9,671 bases of DNA, from assembly GCA_003250235.1 (NCBI GenBank), contig QKGY01000254.1, positions 1 through 9,671 of the forward strand, written 5' to 3'. Positions 6,551 through 9,671 of this stretch are shown here, one piece after another (position 1 is the first letter of the stretch; each line of letters opens with the position of its first letter). The notes beneath the pieces are model-generated. The model worked only from the letters and a program-made list of their open reading frames with translations, did not search any database and was not told the DNA's origin. Made by a program: the position numbers and the translations under genes. This stretch comes from Desulfuromonadaceae bacterium. GTDB lineage: Bacteria > Desulfobacterota > Desulfuromonadia > Desulfuromonadales > SZUA-540.

Positions 6551-6928
6551 TTATTTCATTTTACGGCCGAACAGGGCCAGACCAACCAGACCGGCACCCA
6601 GCAGAATCAGGGTCGACGGTTCTGGAACCGGAGCTGGAGCCCCTGTCGAATCGTATCCATCGTTTCCTTCCTCGCCGTCACCATCCGGAAGCTCACCTTC
6701 CTGCTGTTCCAACACGTCGTCAGCGACCGCGATGACGTAAAACTCGGGCACCGTCACGCAGGCCGGCGCCACCACCGGTTCGACAGAGACAAAATCGCTC
6801 ACTACCGGGCTGGTTCCCCACCAGGCGTCATAGCTCAATGTAATGCTGTAGGCCCCAGCTGATCCAACCAGGAACAGGGCCATGACCACCCCTGCCAGGA
6901 GCACGCCAACTAACCCTTTGCCTTTCAT
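6551..6928 (-). CDS. Small PEP-CTERM sorting-domain surface protein
   Basis: A 125-residue exported protein. Residues 1-26 are a signal peptide (basic start, hydrophobic core, cleavage likely after GSAGA). Residues 101-125 are a textbook PEP-CTERM tail: VPEPSTLILLGAG, a hydrophobic helix, and a basic end GRKMK. Such proteins are cut and processed by an exosortase (EpsH/Xrt), which is not in this window. The mature middle is only about 75 residues, has a very acidic low-complexity stretch (EQQEGELPDGDGEEGNDGYD, 74-93) and one cysteine (C57); no known fold was recognised. Ribosome site GGGAGGTG at 6934-6941. Transcribed alone, from a sigma-54-type promoter just upstream, and ended by the hairpin at 6474-6509. 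PEP-CTERM proteins are commonly linked to extracellular polysaccharide. Confidence 0.92.
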   Translation of the reverse strand: MKGKGLVGVLLAGVVMALFLVGSAGAYSITLSYDAWWGTSPVVSDFVSVEPVVAPACVTVPEFYVIAVADDVLEQQEGELPDGDGEEGNDGYDSTGAPAPVPEPSTLILLGAGLVGLALFGRKMK

Positions 6929-6976
6929 ACCTTCACCTCCCTTCCTTCATTTAAAAAATCTTTAATTTGTCAGTTC

Positions 6977-6992
6977 GCAAGATTTGTTCCAG
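6977..6992 (-). promoter_or_regulatory. Sigma-54 (-24/-12) promoter for the PEP-CTERM gene
   Basis: On the minus strand the site reads CTGGAACAAATCTTGC: the -24 GG and -12 GC are exactly 12 bp apart, with CTGG, AC and TTGC matching the sigma-54 consensus YTGGCACG-N4-TTGCW (10 of 13 defined bases). Expected transcription start near 6965 leaves a leader of about 36 nt with the ribosome site. PEP-CTERM genes in several lineages depend on RpoN and the PrsK/PrsR two-component system (established), which supports the call. Confidence 0.68.
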
Positions 6993-7040
6993 AATTTAAC
7001 ATCCTAAATTTACTGAATATTTTTGGTCGAGGATTCTATC

Positions 7041-7058
7041 TGTAAAGGCATTCGACAC
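7041..7058. promoter_or_regulatory. Repeated motif, copy 1: candidate enhancer-binding site
   Basis: The 18-mer TGTAAAGGCATTCGACAC differs at only three positions from the copy at 7171-7188. Its centre lies about 84 bp upstream of the start expected for the sigma-54 promoter, the usual place for a bacterial enhancer-binding protein. Binding by a PrsR-like regulator is inference. Confidence 0.45.
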
Positions 7059-7170
7059 AGGATCATTTTTCCCCTTAATGTTCAGATAAATCCTAACGAA
7101 CTGAAATCATGAGACTAAATCCATCTTAACGGCATAAATCCCTGTGATCGGTCTCTGAACCGCTTTTATG

Positions 7171-7188
7171 TGTCAAGGTATCCGACAC
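7171..7188. promoter_or_regulatory. Repeated motif, copy 2: candidate enhancer-binding site
   Basis: TGTCAAGGTATCCGACAC, same orientation as copy 1 and 130 bp away. With the base before it, it forms the inverted repeat GTGTC-N9-GACAC (7170-7188), as expected for a dimer-binding site. Centre about 214 bp upstream of the expected PEP-CTERM start. A degenerate third version (AGGTATTTGACA) lies at 7269-7280. Confidence 0.47.
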
Positions 7189-7274
7189 GGCCTCTGTTGC
7201 CTGGCGACAGGGTTCTACACCGGGGTCCACGCTTACAGACGGCTGGTTGGCTGTGCAAGACCAATCCCAGGTAT

Positions 7275-7302
7275 TTGACAAATTAAGGCTCTTTATTATT
7301 GT
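7275..7302 (+). promoter_or_regulatory. Candidate sigma-70 promoter for the propeller lipoprotein
   Basis: TTGACA (7275-7280, full -35 consensus) with TATTGT (7297-7302, four of six -10 bases) after 16 nt. Start would be near 7309, giving a leader of about 105 nt before the ATG at 7415. The only good match facing this gene in the region. Confidence 0.42.
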
Positions 7303-7414
7303 TTCCTTACAGGCGTGCTGATGATTACGACAACGGATTACGCCATTCACCGTCGCTGCACAACCTTCATTGACCCACCAAACCGAATCATTGCACAGCA
7401 CATAGGGGGATACC

Positions 7415-9334
7415 ATGAGAGCACAACAAAGGAAGCTGTTCTGGCTGGTCATCGGGGTGACAGCATTTATCCTTACCGGGTGCGGTGGCGGAGGTGGAGG
7501 CGGAGAGACGCCGACAGATTCCAGGACTCTGACAACCAACTACTTTCCAAACAGCCAGGGAAGCCTGATCAACTACGAAGGACGAACGAGTACGGCAGGG
7601 ACCCTCACCGACCGGTTCTTCAATGCCCTGACGGTTGTAGGCCCTGGGACGTACAAAGGAAAAGCGGTCACCGTTCTGAGCGAATCCAATCCTGAAAACA
7701 GTGGCAGCGCTGAGGAATTCTACTACGATTTCGGGAACGATGCCATTTACGACTACGGAAACAACGATTTGTCCGACACCATCACCCCACAACTGGCCCC
7801 CTACCAGCTCGTCCGATTCCCCATGGCGACGGGCAACTCTTTCGTGCAGCTTAATAAAACCGGCCTGATCTGGGATACGGACGAAGACGGCGACGGCACT
7901 CCCGAAACCTTTGATGTCTATTCCGTCGTCACCTTGTCCGGTTTTGAAACTCTGACCCTGAATGGGGTTGATTTCGCCGATACGGCCCGGCTGGTCACCG
8001 CCTCAACCATCACTGTGCACTTTTCCGCAGGCGGTTCCGGAACCCTAACCGGCACCCAGACGCTTTGGTGTGCCCCCGATTACGGACCTCTCAAGCGCAG
8101 CGTGACCATCGCTGGGGAAACGACGGTAGAAGAAGCTGTTGGAATGAAGGGAAGCTTCGGTACTGTCGGTCTGATGCCGCAGTTCGTGCCGCTGACGGAC
8201 CTGGCTCCAGGAACATCCAACACCGAGCAACCCGGTCGCCCGGCCGTCGCCAGCGACGGCACCAACTTCCTGATCGTCAGTGCCCAAACGGATTCGACGA
8301 CCCTGGACTCCACCCTGGTGGGTGCGCTGGTGGATAGCGACGGCACTCCCCTGACGACCGTAACTATTGCCGGACTGGCCAATGACGCCCAGTTCAGCCA
8401 CCCGGCAGTCATCTTCGACGGGGCCAATTATCTGGTGGTGTACCAGACCGCTGGCGAAATACACGGCCGATTCATCCAACCTTCAGGCACTCCTAACGGC
8501 GCTGCCTTCATCCTGTCCAACGATACCTCCAACTGGCAGCCGGTTCTGGCTTTCGACGGCGCCAGGGCGCTGGTCGCATGGGCCAAGTACAACGGCACGG
8601 ACTACGATATTTACGGCGCCTTTGTCGACAACATCGGTCCGGATACCGCGGAATTCCCCCTCGTCAACGATAGCGACGGGCAGGATGAACCGACCATCGC
8701 CTTCGGTGGGGGCAATTACCTGGTTCTCTACCGCAATTACGCTGCAGTTCCAGTAGATGAATATGGGGATATTTACGGGCGAAGGTTCAATATCAACGGC
8801 GTGGGCCTCGCTCCTTCTCCCATGCCGGTCTGCACCGCCGCCCACGGCCAGGGTTCTCCTCAGCTCGCCTTTGACGATACCAACTTCTTTGCTGTCTGGG
8901 TGGATCTGCGCGATGGGCTGTATGACATCTACGGAAGCGGCATCGATACGGCCGGTAACGTTTTGGACGGTCCGACGGATACGGGAGGGATTGCCATCAA
9001 CACACGGGCGGACATCCTCAGGGCGTACCCCGCCGTGAGTTTTAACGGCACGGATTACCTTGTCACCTGGGCCGCTGGAGATCCGGGGGGGACACCGGCC
9101 AGTTTGTTGAACAGCGGTATCTTTGCCAATCGGGTGTCAACCACAGGAGCCCTTGTCGACGCGGCGGCAACCGATCTTGGTATTGCAATCAGCGAGCCCC
9201 CCGCAGCGGCCAATCAGTACATTTACCCCGTAGTTCACTTCAACGGCAGCCACTCTCTGCTGACATGGGTGGACAATACCCAAGTCTCGGGAGAGACGAA
9301 AAACCTGCGGGCTCTTATGATCTGGCCCTACTGA
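7415..9334 (+). CDS. Large lipoprotein with seven C-terminal repeats, probable beta-propeller
   Basis: A 639-residue exported lipoprotein of unknown function. The signal peptide ends in lipobox ILTGC with lipidated C23, followed directly by seven glycines (24-30), a flexible linker typical of surface-exposed lipoproteins. Residues about 40-255 form an N-terminal beta-rich domain beginning YFPNSQGSLINYEG, containing an acidic DTDEDGDGTPE loop (154-164) that resembles a calcium-binding loop. Residues about 273-639 hold seven repeats built on P-[AV]-v-x-F-[DN]-G-x-x-y-L-v-x-[WY], often followed by DIYG and a D/N-x-x-G turn, starting near 273, 328, 374, 424, 480, 537 and 603. Seven such units fit a seven-bladed beta-propeller (inference). 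Besides C23 only C219 and C473 are present. Start supported by GGGGGA at 7405-7410. Its partner or ligand cannot be read. Confidence 0.86.
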   Translation: MRAQQRKLFWLVIGVTAFILTGCGGGGGGGETPTDSRTLTTNYFPNSQGSLINYEGRTSTAGTLTDRFFNALTVVGPGTYKGKAVTVLSESNPENSGSAEEFYYDFGNDAIYDYGNNDLSDTITPQLAPYQLVRFPMATGNSFVQLNKTGLIWDTDEDGDGTPETFDVYSVVTLSGFETLTLNGVDFADTARLVTASTITVHFSAGGSGTLTGTQTLWCAPDYGPLKRSVTIAGETTVEEAVGMKGSFGTVGLMPQFVPLTDLAPGTSNTEQPGRPAVASDGTNFLIVSAQTDSTTLDSTLVGALVDSDGTPLTTVTIAGLANDAQFSHPAVIFDGANYLVVYQTAGEIHGRFIQPSGTPNGAAFILSNDTSNWQPVLAFDGARALVAWAKYNGTDYDIYGAFVDNIGPDTAEFPLVNDSDGQDEPTIAFGGGNYLVLYRNYAAVPVDEYGDIYGRRFNINGVGLAPSPMPVCTAAHGQGSPQLAFDDTNFFAVWVDLRDGLYDIYGSGIDTAGNVLDGPTDTGGIAINTRADILRAYPAVSFNGTDYLVTWAAGDPGGTPASLLNSGIFANRVSTTGALVDAAATDLGIAISEPPAAANQYIYPVVHFNGSHSLLTWVDNTQVSGETKNLRALMIWPY

Positions 9335-9356
9335 CATCCTTTCCCCTGAAACGCCA

Positions 9357-9384
9357 GGAGGCGGAACCTTCGGGTTCCGCCTCC
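9357..9384. terminator. Bidirectional terminator hairpin between converging genes
   Basis: Perfect 12-bp stem (GGAGGCGGAACC with GGTTCCGCCTCC) closed by a TTCG tetraloop, 22 nt after the lipoprotein stop and 30 nt after the stop of the opposing two-CW gene. The T-run on the plus side is weak (GGATTTATTCTT) and nearly absent on the minus side, but the stem is exceptionally stable and the position is right. Confidence 0.77.
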
Positions 9385-9414
9385 GTGTAATATCGGATTT
9401 ATTCTTGCGACGAA

Positions 9415-9671
9415 CTATTTCCTTCTCCGCACTTCCTGCAGTTCGACCACCTTCTCCCGTACTCCCCTCATCCGCTGCATGAACACCTCGCAACTGGCGC
9501 ACTGTTTGAGTTCCTTGGCACAGGCGGTATTGGCCCTCTCCCAACAGGGTTTGGTGCGATCGACATAGGCAGAGCAGTTGGCGCGTTTTTCCGGATCGCA
9601 GTTCTTGATCTCCCAGCAAGGGCTCAGGTCGAGAAGCTTTTTAAGCCCTGGGATACTGATACCGTCATCGT
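9415..9671 (-). CDS. Two-CW domain Cys-rich protein (N-terminus cut by window edge)
   Basis: The last 84 codons of a minus-strand gene ending at TAG (9417-9415); the start lies beyond the right edge. It carries seven cysteines with two Cys-Trp-Glu motifs, SPCWEIKNC and KPCWERANTAC, and a closing CASC pair. The spacing is C-x5-C-x7-C-x9-C-x7-C-x6-C-x2-C, then a basic helix rich in R, K, V and E. This matches the 'two-CW domain' found in Desulfuromonadales and relatives, of unknown role; the Cys set suggests metal binding or disulfides (inference). The segment just before it (DDGISIPGLKKLLDL) may link to another domain upstream. Converges with the propeller-lipoprotein gene across a hairpin. 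Confidence 0.8.
   Translation of the reverse strand, partial: DDGISIPGLKKLLDLSPCWEIKNCDPEKRANCSAYVDRTKPCWERANTACAKELKQCASCEVFMQRMRGVREKVVELQEVRRRK

Larger units (their letters stand above)
6929..7414. other. Long divergent intergenic region between the PEP-CTERM and propeller-lipoprotein genes
   Basis: 486 bp with no credible coding sequence. The left half (6940-7140) is clearly more AT-rich than the surrounding genes. It holds the sigma-54 promoter, two 18-bp repeated motifs and a sigma-70-like promoter, listed separately. An imperfect palindrome, CTGTTGCC-T-GGCGACAG, occupies 7194-7210. Nothing recognised as a tRNA, riboswitch or attachment site. Confidence 0.7.

Noticed and set aside
6038..6862. 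Open frame of 274 codons on the plus strand
   Set aside because: Overlaps the methyltransferase in another frame and the PEP-CTERM gene antisense; no domain seen.
7149..7164. Possible plus-strand sigma-54 site CGGTCTCTGAACCGCT
   Set aside because: GG and GC have the right spacing but the flanking consensus bases are mostly absent; it is also a small CGGT/ACCG inverted repeat.
7194..7210. Imperfect palindrome CTGTTGCC-T-GGCGACAG as a third enhancer site
   Set aside because: It shares the CGACA half-site but the half-site spacing differs by 2 bp from the two good copies.
7126..7539. Minus-strand frame with a run of prolines
   Set aside because: The proline run is the reverse of the poly-Gly linker codons of the lipoprotein; no ribosome site or family match.
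9137..9619. Minus-strand frame of 160 codons
   Set aside because: It runs through the terminator hairpin and into the lipoprotein gene; another frame on the same strand gives the Cys-rich two-CW protein.
1..9671. CRISPR arrays, insertion sequences, tRNA or rRNA genes
   Set aside because: No regularly spaced repeats, transposase motifs, terminal inverted repeats or cloverleaf sequence were found by reading.

Overview
The window looks like a chromosomal stretch of a GC-rich Gram-negative bacterium, most likely a Desulfuromonadales/Geobacter-type deltaproteobacterium. The evidence is an Mla-type lipid transporter with outer-membrane lipoproteins, a PEP-CTERM surface protein with a sigma-54-type promoter, a Cys-rich two-CW protein and a CoA-ester module. 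The taxonomic call is inference from gene content only.

Layout. (1) 1-1739, minus strand: a two-gene operon, acuI-like acrylyl-CoA/enoyl reductase followed by a crotonase-family enoyl-CoA hydratase that runs off the left edge. (2) 1740-1986: divergent control region with a perfect TACCCA-N5-TGGGTA palindrome. (3) 1987-2331, plus: an HxlR-family winged-helix regulator with a single N-terminal Cys, the likely local regulator of the CoA module. (4) 2409-6468, plus: a tightly packed cluster of STAS-MlaE permease, MlaF ATPase, MlaD (MCE protein with a long helical tail), an ABC-type auxiliary lipoprotein (PqiC-like) and a class I SAM methyltransferase. The first four should form an inner-to-outer-membrane lipid transport machine; mlaC and mlaA are absent here. 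(5) 6474-6928, minus: a small secreted PEP-CTERM protein with its own intrinsic terminator. (6) 6929-7414: a 486-bp divergent intergenic region with a good sigma-54 -24/-12 promoter for the PEP-CTERM gene, two near-identical 18-bp motifs upstream of it at enhancer-like distances, and a sigma-70-like promoter facing right. (7) 7415-9334, plus: a 639-aa lipoprotein with a poly-Gly linker after the lipobox and seven C-terminal repeats, probably a seven-bladed beta-propeller. (8) 9357-9384: a perfect 12-bp UUCG hairpin between converging genes. (9) 9415-9671, minus: the C-terminal part of a Cys-rich two-CW protein cut by the right edge.

Most genes belong to known families. The least explained parts are the PEP-CTERM/propeller-lipoprotein intergenic region with its repeated motif, the HxlR operator candidate linked to an acrylate-type CoA module, and the MCE transporter built without MlaC.
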